The notes below the pieces were generated by a model. That model made no database searches and was not told where the DNA came from. It worked only from the letters and a program-made list of their open reading frames with translations. Of a DNA stretch of 64,000 bases, positions 25,233-34,552 are shown piece by piece (within the stretch, counting starts at the first letter, position 1; each line of letters starts with the position of its first letter). A program made the translations under genes and the position numbers. Source of the stretch: Tropicibacter oceani (lineage in GTDB: Bacteria; Pseudomonadota; Alphaproteobacteria; Rhodobacterales; Rhodobacteraceae); the NCBI RefSeq assembly GCF_029958925.1, contig NZ_CP124616.1, forward strand, positions 2,666,001 through 2,730,000, written 5' to 3'.

Positions 25233-27053
25233 ATGTATCTAAACTTTTTCCCAAAGCGCGGCCTGGCCACTTCGGCCCTGGCGATGATTCTCTGCGGCAC
25301 CCTGGCCGGGGCCGACCCGCAGCATGGCATAGCTATGTATGGCGACCCGCAGCTGCCACCGGATTTTGTGTCCCTGCCCTATGCAAACGCCGATGCGCCC
25401 ACCGGCGGCACCATCGTCACCGGCGAGGTCGGCGGCTTTGACAGCCTCAACCCGCACATCCTCAAAGGGTCCACACCCTGGCAGTTGCGATATTTGGCGT
25501 ATGAGTCACTTATGGGCCGCAATTGGGATGAACCTTTCGCGCTTTACGGATTGTTAGCGGAAACGATCGACGTCGGGCCGAATCGCGAATGGGTGGAATT
25601 TACCCTGCGCCCGCAGGCGGCCTTTTCCGATGGCAGCCCCGTCACCATCGAAGACGTTATGTGGAGCTACGAGACCCTCGGCACCATCGGCCACCCGCGC
25701 TATCACGGGCTGTGGGGCAAGATCGCCAGCATGGAACAGACCGGCGAGCGCAAGATCAAGTTCACCTTCTCCGAAGACGACCGCGAACTGGCGCTGCTGG
25801 TGGGCATGCGCCCGATCCTGAAAAAAGCCCAGTGGGACGGCAAGGATTTCACCGAATCCGGGCTGGACACGATCCCGATTTCCACCGCCCCCTACGTGAT
25901 CGAGGATTTCGAGGCCGGCCGGTATGTTACACTGAAACGCAACCCCGATTATTGGGGCCGCACCGTGCCGGTGGCGCGCGGCACCAACAACCTTGATACA
26001 GTGCGATTGGAATTCTTTTCCGATGGCACTGCCCAGTTCGAGGCCTTCAAGGCCGGCATCCTGAATTCCAACCGCGAAACCAACCCGGTGAAATGGGACG
26101 AACAGTACAACTTTCCGGCCATTGACCTTGGCGAGGTGGTGAAATCGGAAATCCCCAACGCCCGCCCCACCGGGATGACCGGGTTCGTGATGAACATGCG
26201 CCGCGACATTTTCAAGGACTGGCGCGTGCGCGAGGCGCTGATTTCCGCCTTCAACTTTGAATACATCAACGAAAGCATCGTCGGCAGCCGCAAGCAGCGT
26301 ATCAAAAGCTATTTTGGCAGTTCGGTGCTGGGCATGCAGGAAGGCGCCGCCACGGGGCGCGTCGCCGAATTGCTGGAACCGTTCAAGGCTGACCTGCTTC
26401 CCGGCACGCTCGAAGGGTATACCCTGCCGCAGGGCGACGGCAGTTCGCGCAACCGCGCCAATATCGCCCGCGCCACCGAGCTGTTTGAACAGGCCGGCTG
26501 GACCGTGCAGGACGGCGTGATGAAAAACGCCGAAGGCGAGCCCTTTACCTTTGAGCTGCTGCTGTCGCAGGGCTCGGGCGAGCCGGAGTCGATGGCCGAC
26601 ACCTATATCGAGGCGCTCAAGCGGCTGGGGATCAGCCCGACCATCACCGTGATCGACAGCGCCCAGTACAAGGAACGCACCAGCAGCTTTGACTATGACA
26701 TGACTTACAACCGGTTCGGGCTGTCGCTGTCGCCGGGCAACGAGCAATACAGCTATTGGGGGTGTGAAAACGCCGAGGTTCCGGGATCGCGCAACCTGAT
26801 CGGGATCTGCGACCCCGCCGCCGAGGCGATGATCGGCACCATGCTGTCCGCGACCAGCCGCGATGATTTCATCGCTGCCACGCGGGCGCTGGACCGTGTG
26901 CTGACGGCAGGCCGTTATGCCATCCCGTTCCATGACCAGTATGACGTCAGTTACATCGCCCATGCGGCAGAACTGCACTACCCCGAGCGTATCCCTGCCT
27001 ATGGCGATTGGATCGGATTCCAGCCTGATGTATGGTGGTGGGAGGACCAATAA
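25233..27053 (+). CDS. Extracellular solute-binding protein, family 5 (YejA-like)
   Basis: 606-residue periplasmic peptide/opine-type binding protein. A signal peptide (cleavage probably near LAGA-DP, about residue 28) is followed by family-5 hallmarks: FDSLNPHILKG, AFSDGSPVTIEDVMWSYETL, DYWGRTVP and GMTGFVMNMRRDIFKDWRVR. It resembles YejA-like proteins associated with peptide or microcin C-type uptake. It is an orphan: no permease or ATPase gene follows, only a tiny lipopeptide gene and a hairpin. It must use membrane components encoded elsewhere. A weak GAGG lies upstream of ATG 25233. Confidence 0.9.
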   Translation: MYLNFFPKRGLATSALAMILCGTLAGADPQHGIAMYGDPQLPPDFVSLPYANADAPTGGTIVTGEVGGFDSLNPHILKGSTPWQLRYLAYESLMGRNWDEPFALYGLLAETIDVGPNREWVEFTLRPQAAFSDGSPVTIEDVMWSYETLGTIGHPRYHGLWGKIASMEQTGERKIKFTFSEDDRELALLVGMRPILKKAQWDGKDFTESGLDTIPISTAPYVIEDFEAGRYVTLKRNPDYWGRTVPVARGTNNLDTVRLEFFSDGTAQFEAFKAGILNSNRETNPVKWDEQYNFPAIDLGEVVKSEIPNARPTGMTGFVMNMRRDIFKDWRVREALISAFNFEYINESIVGSRKQRIKSYFGSSVLGMQEGAATGRVAELLEPFKADLLPGTLEGYTLPQGDGSSRNRANIARATELFEQAGWTVQDGVMKNAEGEPFTFELLLSQGSGEPESMADTYIEALKRLGISPTITVIDSAQYKERTSSFDYDMTYNRFGLSLSPGNEQYSYWGCENAEVPGSRNLIGICDPAAEAMIGTMLSATSRDDFIAATRALDRVLTAGRYAIPFHDQYDVSYIAHAAELHYPERIPAYGDWIGFQPDVWWWEDQ

Positions 27054-27087
27054 GGTCCACCCGAGCATGAAAAGACATGAGGCGAAG

Positions 27088-27204
27088 ATGAAACAAGCAG
27101 GGATCCTGGTCGCGCTTGCCGTCCTTCTGGCGGGCTGCGCGACGGTGGATGGCGTCGGACAGGACATCTCGCGCGGGGCGCAGCGCGTCGCGGGCTGGTT
27201 CTGA
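27088..27204 (+). CDS. Entericidin-like small lipoprotein
   Basis: 38 residues. One hydrophobic segment ends in the lipobox LLAGC, followed by ATVDGVGQDISRG, the short amphipathic tail of the entericidin A/B family. It would be lipidated at Cys and anchored in the membrane. ATG 27088 is preferred because GAGG lies five bases ahead; ATG 27067 would add seven charged residues. It follows the binding-protein gene by 34 bases and may share its transcript. The family is linked to stress-related lysis in enterobacteria, but function here is unknown. Confidence 0.8.
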   Translation: MKQAGILVALAVLLAGCATVDGVGQDISRGAQRVAGWF

Positions 27205-27227
27205 CCCATAACGTCAGACTGACATTC

Positions 27228-27263
27228 AAGGGCCGCCCGACACCCGGGCGGCCTTAGTACTTT
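27228..27263 (+). terminator. Hairpin terminator after the entericidin-like gene
   Basis: AAGGGCCGCCCG (27228-27239) pairs with CGGGCGGCCTT (27245-27255), followed by T-rich TTAGTACTTTTC. The stem is strong, the T tract interrupted. Confidence 0.65.
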
Positions 27264-27321
27264 TCGCCTAGTTCCTTTCGCCCTGCCCTCGCCTATGCTG
27301 AGGTCACGAGGAGAAAACACG

Positions 27322-28014
27322 ATGAGCGAAGCGGCACAGAAGTTTCCCGAAGGTAATCTGACAACGGCTTTGGTCGTCGATGATCACCCGCTGTTTTGCG
27401 ATGCTCTGACGCTCACGTTGCAATCCATCGCCGATTTCGAGGAAATCCGCAGCGCCGGGACGCTGGAAAAGGCGCTGGAGGTGGTGACACAGGACACCGG
27501 CATCGGGCTGATCGTGCTGGACCTGAACCTGCCGGACGTCAATGGCCTGGACGGGCTGGTGCGGCTGCGCAATGCGGCGCCCAAGGCCTCGATCATCATT
27601 GCCAGTTCGATGGCGGACAACGCCATGATCAGCCATGCTCTCAAGGCCGGGGCCGATGCCTTTGTGCCCAAGCATTCCCAGCGCTCGGTGTTTCGCCGCG
27701 CCTTCGAGGCGGTGGCCAAGGGCCAGGCCTTTGTGCCCGACGGCTATATCGACCCGCAGGCCGGCAAGGAACCGGCCCCCGACGATGCGCTGGCGCGGCT
27801 GGCGTCGCTGACCAACCAGCAGGCGCGCATCCTGCACCTGATCTGCGAAGGCAAGCTGAACAAGCAGATTGCCTATGACCTGTCGATCGCCGAAACCACG
27901 GTCAAGGCGCATGTCACGGCAATCATGCGCAAACTGGGCGTGCACAGCCGCACCCAGGCGGTGCTGGTCGCGCAAGAGGCACGGTTCAGCCGGGTCTTGC
28001 CAATGGGCGAATAA
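27322..28014 (+). CDS. NarL/FixJ-type response regulator
   Basis: 230 residues. Receiver domain with acidic pair in TALVVDDHPLF and phospho-Asp D67 in LIVLDLNLPDVNGL; C-terminal LuxR helix-turn-helix with LTNQQARILHLICEGKLNKQ and TTVKAHVTAIMRKLGVHSR. ATG 27322 has a CGAGGAG site. It lies 42 bases upstream of the FIST gene and the hybrid kinase, which makes it the natural output partner. The gene grouping recalls the ErbR / NosP / NahK (ErcS') set of Pseudomonas aeruginosa PA1975-PA1978. Confidence 0.9.
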   Translation: MSEAAQKFPEGNLTTALVVDDHPLFCDALTLTLQSIADFEEIRSAGTLEKALEVVTQDTGIGLIVLDLNLPDVNGLDGLVRLRNAAPKASIIIASSMADNAMISHALKAGADAFVPKHSQRSVFRRAFEAVAKGQAFVPDGYIDPQAGKEPAPDDALARLASLTNQQARILHLICEGKLNKQIAYDLSIAETTVKAHVTAIMRKLGVHSRTQAVLVAQEARFSRVLPMGE

Positions 28015-28056
28015 GCCCGCATCCTGCACCAACGAAACCCCACAAGGGTCAAGATC

Positions 28057-29232
28057 ATGGACGGAGCGCAAAACAGCTCCGCACGGGAGGAAACCGGCAC
28101 AAGGGCGGCGCTGCGCGTGGCCCAGGTGCCCTGTGACGGGCCGGACAGGGTCGGCACGCTGGCCGCACGGCTTGGGCCGGGGCCTTTTGCCCTTGTCTGC
28201 CTGTTCGCCTCTCCCGATGCGGATTTCGCGCGGTTGACCCGCGACACCCACCGCGCCTTTGGCGGGGCGGATGTCTTGGCCTGCACCACCGCCGGAGAGC
28301 TGGGCGAACAGGGCTACGAAGACGGCCAGATCATCGCCGTCGCCTTCCCCGAGGCCTATTTTGCCGTCACGACCCTGGTGATCGAGGATCTGGACAACCT
28401 CAACGAACAGGCGCTGATCGACCGGTTGATCCAAAGCCGCATGGCGCTGAACCAGCGCGCGCCGCAGATGCCGTCGGAATTCGCCTTTCTGATGGTCGAC
28501 GGGCTGTCGCTGCGCGAGGAACACCTGACCGCGGTGCTGACCGCCGGGCTGGGCCCGACGCCGCTGTTTGGCGGCTCGGCCGGCGATGGCGAAAATTTCC
28601 ACGCCACCTTTTTGTCGCGCAACGGCACGGTGCGGCAGAACGCGGCGCAGGTCGCGCTGGTGCGCACGCGCTGCCCGGTGCAGGTTTTCAGCCTCGATCA
28701 CATGGTGCCCACGGCCACGCGCATGGTGGTCACCGCCGCCGATCCCGACCGCCGCGTGGTGCAGGAAATCAACGCCGAACCTGCCGCTAAGGAATATGCC
28801 CGCCTGCTGGGCAAGGACCCCAACCAGCTGACCCCCTTTACCTTTGCCGCCCACCCGGTCGTGGTGCGCCTGGGCGATACCCATCACGTGCGTTCGATCC
28901 AGCGGGTGGACGACAACGGCGACCTGGTCTTTTTCTCGGCCATCGACGAAGGCATGGTGCTGACCCTTGCCGATCACCTGGACATTGCCGATCACCTGAA
29001 CAAGCGGTTCGAAAAGCTGGCCGACCTGGGCAAACCCGACCACATCCTGGCCTGCGATTGCCTGCTGCGCCGGATCGAAGCCGGGCAGACCCAGAAAAGC
29101 CGCGAAATCTCGGATATCCTGATCCGGCACAAGGTCGTCGGCTTTTCGACCTATGGCGAACAGATCGGCGCGCTGCATGTCAACCAGACGCTGACCGGCG
29201 TGGCCATCTACCCACCGCTCGAGGATGCCTGA
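28057..29232 (+). CDS. FIST-domain protein, candidate NosP-type heme nitric oxide sensor
   Basis: 391 residues. N-terminal FIST domain (ALVCLFASPDADFARLTRDT, CTTAGELGEQGYEDGQIIAV) and C-terminal FIST-C domain (FGGSAGDGENF, HILACDCLLRRIE, VVGFSTYGEQIGALHVNQTL). NosP proteins are FIST proteins that bind heme and NO and control a partner kinase. It lies directly before a NahK-like hybrid kinase and overlaps its start. Heme binding cannot be seen from sequence; FIST domains can also bind small ligands such as amino acids. Cytosolic. Confidence 0.85.
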   Translation: MDGAQNSSAREETGTRAALRVAQVPCDGPDRVGTLAARLGPGPFALVCLFASPDADFARLTRDTHRAFGGADVLACTTAGELGEQGYEDGQIIAVAFPEAYFAVTTLVIEDLDNLNEQALIDRLIQSRMALNQRAPQMPSEFAFLMVDGLSLREEHLTAVLTAGLGPTPLFGGSAGDGENFHATFLSRNGTVRQNAAQVALVRTRCPVQVFSLDHMVPTATRMVVTAADPDRRVVQEINAEPAAKEYARLLGKDPNQLTPFTFAAHPVVVRLGDTHHVRSIQRVDDNGDLVFFSAIDEGMVLTLADHLDIADHLNKRFEKLADLGKPDHILACDCLLRRIEAGQTQKSREISDILIRHKVVGFSTYGEQIGALHVNQTLTGVAIYPPLEDA

Positions 29233-31441
29233 GATGTCGCTCGTCAACCCGTCGGACCCGCTGGATCTGCAAAACGCCAAGCTGATCAAGATCGCCGAGT
29301 CGTTGATGAAGCGGGTGGAATACGGCGGGGCGCCCTCGGGCGCGGCCTATGAACAGTTCGAACGCGCGGCGCTTTTGGAAAAGCGGGTGCGCGAACGCAC
29401 GCTGGAGCTGGAACGCACGCTGGACCTGCTGCACGAATCCAACGCCCAGCTGGCCCAGGCCAACAACGAAACCGAAGCCGCGCGGCGCAACCTGGCCGAT
29501 GCAATCGAAACCGTGTCCGAAGGCTTTGCCCTGTTCGATCCCGGCGATGTGCTGGTCATGTGCAATTCGCGCTTTTGCCGCGATTTTCGCGACACCGTGG
29601 TCGATCTGCGCCCTGGCCTGGCCTTTCAGCGTTATGTCGAAACGGTCAGCACATCGCGCTACCTGGCGCTGCCGGCCACCACCACGCCGCAGGAATGGTC
29701 GGAAAAGCGCATGCGCCGCCACAAGGACCGGCGCGTGATGTTCAACGTGCAGCTGGCCAATGACCGCTGGCTTCAGGTGTCCGAACACCGCACCGCCAAT
29801 GGCGGCACGGTCGTCTTGCAGACCGACGTGACCGACATCATCCGGCTGGAGCGGCAGGAACGCACCAAGCTGCGCGACAAGCAGACCCGCATGATCCGCG
29901 CCACGCTGGACCACCTGAACCAGGGCGTCTGCATCTTTGACGAAAACGCGCGGCTGGTCGGATGGAACGACAAGATCGGCACGCTGCTGGCCCTGCCCGC
30001 CCGGCGCATGCACCTGGGGGCGTCGTTTTTTGCGCTGATCGACCTTTTGGGCGACGAGATTGATTTCACCCGCGGCCTTGACCGCGAAGGCTTTGCCTAT
30101 TGGGCGCGCCAGAAAGGGCCGCGCGCCGCCATCAGCTTTGAAATCCGCCGCAATGGCGCGGTGACCTTGCAGATCTTTGGCCGCGGCATGCCGGACGGCG
30201 GCTTTGTGATTTCGGTCACCGATGTGACGGCGGAACGCGAGGCGGCGAAAAAGCTGTATGAACTCAATGAGATCCTTGAACAAAGGGTGATGGAGCGCAC
30301 GCTGGAGCTGGAGGATGCCCTGTCTGCCGCCGAACGCGCCAATGCCTCCAAGTCCCGGTTCGTCGCCGCCGCCAGCCATGACCTGTTGCAACCGCTGTCG
30401 GCGGCCAAGCTGTATATCGCTTCGCTGGCGGATCACTGCACCAATGCGCACGAAAGCTCGGTCCTGGCCAAGACAGAAAGCGCCCTGACCAGCGCCGAGG
30501 CGATCATCGACGCGCTGCTGGACATCTCGAAACTGGATGGCGACGGCATCAGCTTTGACATCCGCACCGTGTCGCTGCGCGACATCCTGCGCCCGCTGGT
30601 CGACGAAATGGAGGTGCTGGCCCAGAACAAGGGGCTGGAACTGCGGCTGGTCGATTGCGACCTGAGCGTCGAAAGCGATGCCACCTATTTGCGGCGCATC
30701 GTGCAGAACCTGCTGGCCAATGCCATCCGCTATACCGATCGCGGCCGGGTGCTGGTGGGCGTGCGGCGCAACGGCGGCTCGGCCCGGGTCGAGGTCTGGG
30801 ACACCGGCCCAGGCATCGCCGAGGAAGACCAGAACGCCATCTTCGAAGAGTTCAAGCGCCTTGATGCCAATGCCTCGGACAATGACGGGCTGGGCCTGGG
30901 GCTGGCCATCGTCGAACGCGCCTGCGCCCGGCTGGGCCATCCCATCGGGCTGTGGTCACAGCCCGGGCGCGGCAGTTGTTTCATGGTGAACCTGCCGATT
31001 GCCGGCCAGGTGGCGCCCAGCGGGGTCAAGACGCCGCGCGTGGTGCGGCCGATTTCGCTGGCGCAGGCGGGGATGATCACGCTGTTGGTGGAAAACGACC
31101 CGCAGATGCGCCGGGCCATCACGGTGCTGATGGAAAGCTGGGGCGTGCATGTGATCGAGGCCGAAGACGCCGATTCTGCGCTGGCCCTGCTGACCGATCT
31201 GGAAATCACGCCCGATGCGGTGCTGCTGGACTATCAGCTGGGCCCCGGCCAGACCGGGTTGGAGCTGTACCAGGAAATCTGCGACCGGCTGGGGCCGCTG
31301 CCCGGCGCCATCGTGTCGGCCAACCGGGCGCCGGAATTGGGGCAGAACTGCGCGGAACTGGGTCTGGCCTTTCTGCAAAAGCCGATCGACCGCCAAAAGC
31401 TGAGCCAGGTTCTGGAAAGCGCCGCCGCCCGGATGGTCTGA
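29225..31441 (+). CDS. NahK-like PAS hybrid histidine kinase
   Basis: 738 residues (735 from the second ATG at 29234). An N-terminal coiled coil (LLEKRVRERTLELERTLDLL) precedes two PAS domains (about 90-215 and 235-345), a second coiled coil, then the H-box FVAAASHDLLQPLSAAKLYI (His about 385). HATPase motifs are IVQNLLANAIRYTDRG, VWDTGPGIAEED and GLGLGLAIVERAC. A C-terminal receiver has its Asp in VLLDYQLGPGQTG (about D669). The SHDLLQPL H-box is that of the NahK/ErcS' group. It overlaps the FIST gene, so the kinase is likely gated by it and may phosphorylate the response regulator at 27322. Confidence 0.9.
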   Translation: MPEMSLVNPSDPLDLQNAKLIKIAESLMKRVEYGGAPSGAAYEQFERAALLEKRVRERTLELERTLDLLHESNAQLAQANNETEAARRNLADAIETVSEGFALFDPGDVLVMCNSRFCRDFRDTVVDLRPGLAFQRYVETVSTSRYLALPATTTPQEWSEKRMRRHKDRRVMFNVQLANDRWLQVSEHRTANGGTVVLQTDVTDIIRLERQERTKLRDKQTRMIRATLDHLNQGVCIFDENARLVGWNDKIGTLLALPARRMHLGASFFALIDLLGDEIDFTRGLDREGFAYWARQKGPRAAISFEIRRNGAVTLQIFGRGMPDGGFVISVTDVTAEREAAKKLYELNEILEQRVMERTLELEDALSAAERANASKSRFVAAASHDLLQPLSAAKLYIASLADHCTNAHESSVLAKTESALTSAEAIIDALLDISKLDGDGISFDIRTVSLRDILRPLVDEMEVLAQNKGLELRLVDCDLSVESDATYLRRIVQNLLANAIRYTDRGRVLVGVRRNGGSARVEVWDTGPGIAEEDQNAIFEEFKRLDANASDNDGLGLGLAIVERACARLGHPIGLWSQPGRGSCFMVNLPIAGQVAPSGVKTPRVVRPISLAQAGMITLLVENDPQMRRAITVLMESWGVHVIEAEDADSALALLTDLEITPDAVLLDYQLGPGQTGLELYQEICDRLGPLPGAIVSANRAPELGQNCAELGLAFLQKPIDRQKLSQVLESAAARMV

Positions 31442-31468
31442 CCCGGGGGGCGGCGCGCCCTGCCCGCC

Positions 31469-31747
31469 TTACATCATGCCGCGACAACCGCGCGGCGCTG
31501 CCGGCATGCCGATGCGCGTCGGGTTGACCACCAGGATCCAGCGTTCGGGATAGCCCGGAGCCTGCGTGCGCCGGTAGGTGCAACCATTCGACATGGTGCG
31601 GTAATCGCCCTGCGGCGCCGCCACGCCCTGGCTGCTGACAAAGGGGGCGCCCTGCGCCATCAGCAATTGCTTGGGCGCCGGGGTGTCCTGTGCGGTCAGC
31701 GAAACAAGTCCAATCACCGAGGCGGTCATGAATGCGGTAAGGCTCAT
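31469..31747 (-). CDS. Small predicted secreted protein, unknown
   Basis: 92 residues. N-terminal hydrophobic segment (LTAFMTASVIGLVSLTAQ) looks like a signal peptide. The mature part has a paired cysteine (SNGCTYRRTQAPGYPERW and RGCRGMM). I do not recognise the family. ATG 31747 is preceded by AGGAG nine bases away, supporting translation. It is convergent with the hybrid kinase (27 bases between stops). The 227 bases upstream to 31974 hold no further gene. Confidence 0.6.
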   Translation of the reverse strand: MSLTAFMTASVIGLVSLTAQDTPAPKQLLMAQGAPFVSSQGVAAPQGDYRTMSNGCTYRRTQAPGYPERWILVVNPTRIGMPAAPRGCRGMM

Positions 31748-31974
31748 CGGGTAACTCCTGTGGGTCGGGCCGGACCAGCCGGCGCTGTGGCAAAAGGATC
31801 GCGCCGCTGGCGGGCGAACTGGCCATGACCTTCGGGGGGCGGCTGATCTATTCCATGTCCGGTAAAGGGCAGAAAGATGAACATCCGATCGGTTTTTAGG
31901 AAAATCCGCCCGGGTTCAATTGGATAAATTATCGTTCAATTTCAGATAAAAGCGCGGCGCAGCTCATGCACCGC

Positions 31975-33267
31975 TCAAAGCGCGATCACGATGTCCGCCC
32001 GCAGACCGCCAAGCGTTTCGCTTTCGCCCAGCCGCAGCACGCCGCCATGCGCGCGCGCAATGTCCGCCGCAATCGCCAGGCCCAGCCCCACACCCGGCCC
32101 CTTGTCCTGGTTGCGCGCCGGATCCAGCCGCACAAAGGGGCGGATCGCCTCGTCGCGCTGATCGACCGGAATGCCGGGGCCGTCATCCTCGACCCGGATG
32201 CGGAGCGACTTGGCGGTGATCATCACCGATATCTCGCAGCGCGACCCGTAGCGGATGGCATTGCCCACCAGGTTTTCGACTGCGCGGCGCAGCGCCCGGG
32301 GCCGCAGCGGGTATTCGCCGCCGCCCTGAATATCGCCCAGCGTCACCGCCTGGCCCACCCTTTGGGCGTTTTCCGCAATGGACTGGACCAGGGCCACCAC
32401 GTCTGTCGGCTCAACGGCGGCGGTTTCGGCGTCGCTGCGCGCAAATTCCAGAAAGGCGTCGATCAGCTGCTGCATGTCCTCGACATCGCGTTCCAGCGGT
32501 TCGCGGTCTTCGTCATCCAGCAAGGACAGGCCCAGGCGCATCCGCGTCAGCGGCGTGCGCAGGTCGTGACTGACCCCTGACAGCATCATGGTGCGCTGTT
32601 CGATCTGCCGTTCGATCCGCGCCCGCATGTCCAGAAAGGCATGGCCCGCCGCCCGCACCTCGATCGCGCCAGAGGGCGAATAAGGCACGGTGCGCCCCCG
32701 GCCAAAAGCCTCGGCGGCCTGGGCAAGCCGGGTGATCGGGCGCAGCTGATTGCGCAGATAGGCAAAGGAAATCAACGTCATCAGCAGGCCGAACACCGCC
32801 ATGGTGATCAGCAACTGATGCGGGTTGCTGGCCGAAACCCGCCCCCGGTCCGCCGCGATCCGAAACAGCGTATCACCGCGCGCCACGAACAACCGCACCT
32901 CTTGATCGTTGGGCAATTCCACCTGGGTCAGGCCCGTGACGCGGGCGCGCAGCGTGCGGATCACCACGATCCCGGTGAAATCATACCAACGGCGGAAATC
33001 GGCCCGTGGCACATCATCGGCGCTGACCTTGGACAAACGCAGATCCAGCGCCTGCGACAGGTCCAGCCCGCTGGCCTGTTCGGCGGTGGCCAGATTGACC
33101 GCCCGCGCCAGCTCGCGGCTCAGCTGGACAGAGACGCCTTCGAAATGGCGCTGGATGAAAGCCACCGAAACCACCAGTTGCAGCGTCACAACCGGAAGCA
33201 CCAGGATCAGCGCGGCACGGCCATAAAGGCTGCGCGGCATATAGCGTTTGAGCCATTCGAACGACAT
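31975..33267 (-). CDS. EnvZ-like membrane sensor histidine kinase, orphan
   Basis: 430 residues. Two transmembrane helices (RAALILVLPVVTLQLVVSVA at about 17-36 and a second near 155-172) flank a ~115-residue periplasmic domain. HAMP follows, then the H-box MMLSGVSHDLRTPLTRMRLG (His about 233) and HATPase motifs (AVENLVGNAIRYG, VEDDGPGIP, GPGVGLGLAIAADI). The architecture and GVSHDLRTPL are EnvZ-like. No response regulator gene is adjacent: the upstream neighbour is a divergent MBL hydrolase. Confidence 0.88.
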   Translation of the reverse strand: MSFEWLKRYMPRSLYGRAALILVLPVVTLQLVVSVAFIQRHFEGVSVQLSRELARAVNLATAEQASGLDLSQALDLRLSKVSADDVPRADFRRWYDFTGIVVIRTLRARVTGLTQVELPNDQEVRLFVARGDTLFRIAADRGRVSASNPHQLLITMAVFGLLMTLISFAYLRNQLRPITRLAQAAEAFGRGRTVPYSPSGAIEVRAAGHAFLDMRARIERQIEQRTMMLSGVSHDLRTPLTRMRLGLSLLDDEDREPLERDVEDMQQLIDAFLEFARSDAETAAVEPTDVVALVQSIAENAQRVGQAVTLGDIQGGGEYPLRPRALRRAVENLVGNAIRYGSRCEISVMITAKSLRIRVEDDGPGIPVDQRDEAIRPFVRLDPARNQDKGPGVGLGLAIAADIARAHGGVLRLGESETLGGLRADIVIAL

Positions 33268-33321
33268 GCGTTAAACCTATCCTTGCCCGCGCACCTGCGC
33301 CATCACCAAAAGGACGCCCCC

Positions 33322-34236
33322 GTGATCGACCCCCAGCCCGAGTTTCGCCCCGTGGCGGGCCTTGCCGACCCTCTCGCGCCCGGTCTGCGGCGGGTTCTTG
33401 CGCCGAATCCCTCGCCGATGACCTATCGTGGCACCAATACCTATCTGCTGGGCGAAAGCGAACTGGCGGTGATCGACCCCGGCCCGGACGATCCCGCGCA
33501 TCTTGCTGCGATTCTGCGGGCGGTTTTGCCCGGTCAACGCATCACCCATATCCTGGTGACCCACGCCCACCTGGACCATTCGCCGCTGGCCGCCCCGCTG
33601 GCGCGCGAAACCGGCGCGCCGGTGCTGGGCTTCGGGCCCGCCACCGCCGGGCGCAGCGCCATCATGTCCAGGCTGGCCGACCAGGGTCTGATGGGCGGCG
33701 GCGAAGGCGTGGACCTGGCCTTTGCGCCCGATATCCTGCTGGCCGATGGCGATCAGGTCAGCGGGCCGGATTGGACCCTGCGCGCCCTGCATACCCCGGG
33801 CCACATGGCCAACCACCTTTGCTTTGCCTGGGGCGACGTGCTGTTTTCCGGCGATCTGATCATGGGCTGGGCCAGCTCGCTTGTCTCGCCTCCCGATGGC
33901 GATCTGACCGCCTTCATGGCGTCGCTGCGGCGGCTGCAAACGGACCGCTGGCGGCAGTTCCATGCCGGCCACGGCGCCCCCGTCACCGACCCCATGGCCC
34001 GGATCGAGGCGCTTTTGGCCCATCGCCTGGGCCGCGAGGCCGCGATCCTGCAGGCCTTGGGCGACGCCCCCGCCACCGCGGCCGAGCTGGCCGCGCGCAT
34101 TTACACCGACACGCCCGCCGCGCTGCTGCCCGCCGCCGAACGCAACGTCCTGAGCCATCTTGTTGATATGACGCAAAAAGATTGGATAACCCCCGAAGAG
34201 GCATTGTCCGCGACAGCGCGTTTTCGACGCTTGTGA
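33322..34236 (+). CDS. MBL-fold metallo-hydrolase (LACTB2-like)
   Basis: 304 residues. Metallo-beta-lactamase fold with the metal motif VTHAHLDHSPLAAPL, later His in LHTPGHMANHLCF and Asp in VLFSGDLIMGW. A C-terminal winged-helix-like region is typical of LACTB2/glyoxalase II-like enzymes. The N-terminus NPSPMTYRGTNTYLLG is conserved in this subgroup. The start is inferred as GTG 33322, which follows AAAAGGA; no ATG fits. Possible substrates include nucleic-acid or thioester compounds; none can be assigned. Confidence 0.87.
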   Translation: MIDPQPEFRPVAGLADPLAPGLRRVLAPNPSPMTYRGTNTYLLGESELAVIDPGPDDPAHLAAILRAVLPGQRITHILVTHAHLDHSPLAAPLARETGAPVLGFGPATAGRSAIMSRLADQGLMGGGEGVDLAFAPDILLADGDQVSGPDWTLRALHTPGHMANHLCFAWGDVLFSGDLIMGWASSLVSPPDGDLTAFMASLRRLQTDRWRQFHAGHGAPVTDPMARIEALLAHRLGREAAILQALGDAPATAAELAARIYTDTPAALLPAAERNVLSHLVDMTQKDWITPEEALSATARFRRL

Positions 34237-34316
34237 CAGGAAATTCAGAAAATCCTGAATTTTGGTGCAAAACCCACTGGACGCCCGGATTCGAGATTGC
34301 TATACGGCCCACGTGT

Positions 34317-34391
34317 TCCGGCGTAGCTCAGCGGTAGAGCAGTTGACTGTTAATCAATTGGTCGTAGGTTCGATCCCTACCGCCGGAGCCA
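34317..34391 (+). tRNA. tRNA-Asn (GTT), integration site of the adjacent integrase
   Basis: 75 nt including CCA. Acceptor TCCGGCG/CGCCGGA, D stem GCTC/GAGC, anticodon loop CTGTTAA (anticodon GTT), T loop TTCGATC. The integrase gene starts 161 bases downstream, the usual arrangement of a tRNA-anchored genomic island. No second copy of the tRNA 3' end (GGTTCGATCCCTACCGCC) was found in the window. Confidence 0.96.
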
Positions 34392-34552
34392 TAATCAACC
34401 TAACCCGTTGATACTGAAAGGAAACGGAGAGTAGCTCCGTTAACTTTCCCCCTCAGCTGCGATCCTGGCACACAGGCGGCGCACACGGGGGTCACACGCG
34501 GCTCACTTCGTGTCTCATGTACGTCCGCGACGGTCCAACCGTCGAGGTCACA

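Noticed and set aside
27212-27222. Perfect inverted repeat GTCAG-A-CTGAC after the entericidin-like gene
   Set aside because: Arms of five bases with a one-base centre are too short to claim an operator or terminator; the stronger hairpin follows at 27228.
27304-29289. 661-residue minus-strand open frame
   Set aside because: Antisense to the response regulator and FIST genes, which have clear domains; no ribosome-binding site or domain in the long frame.
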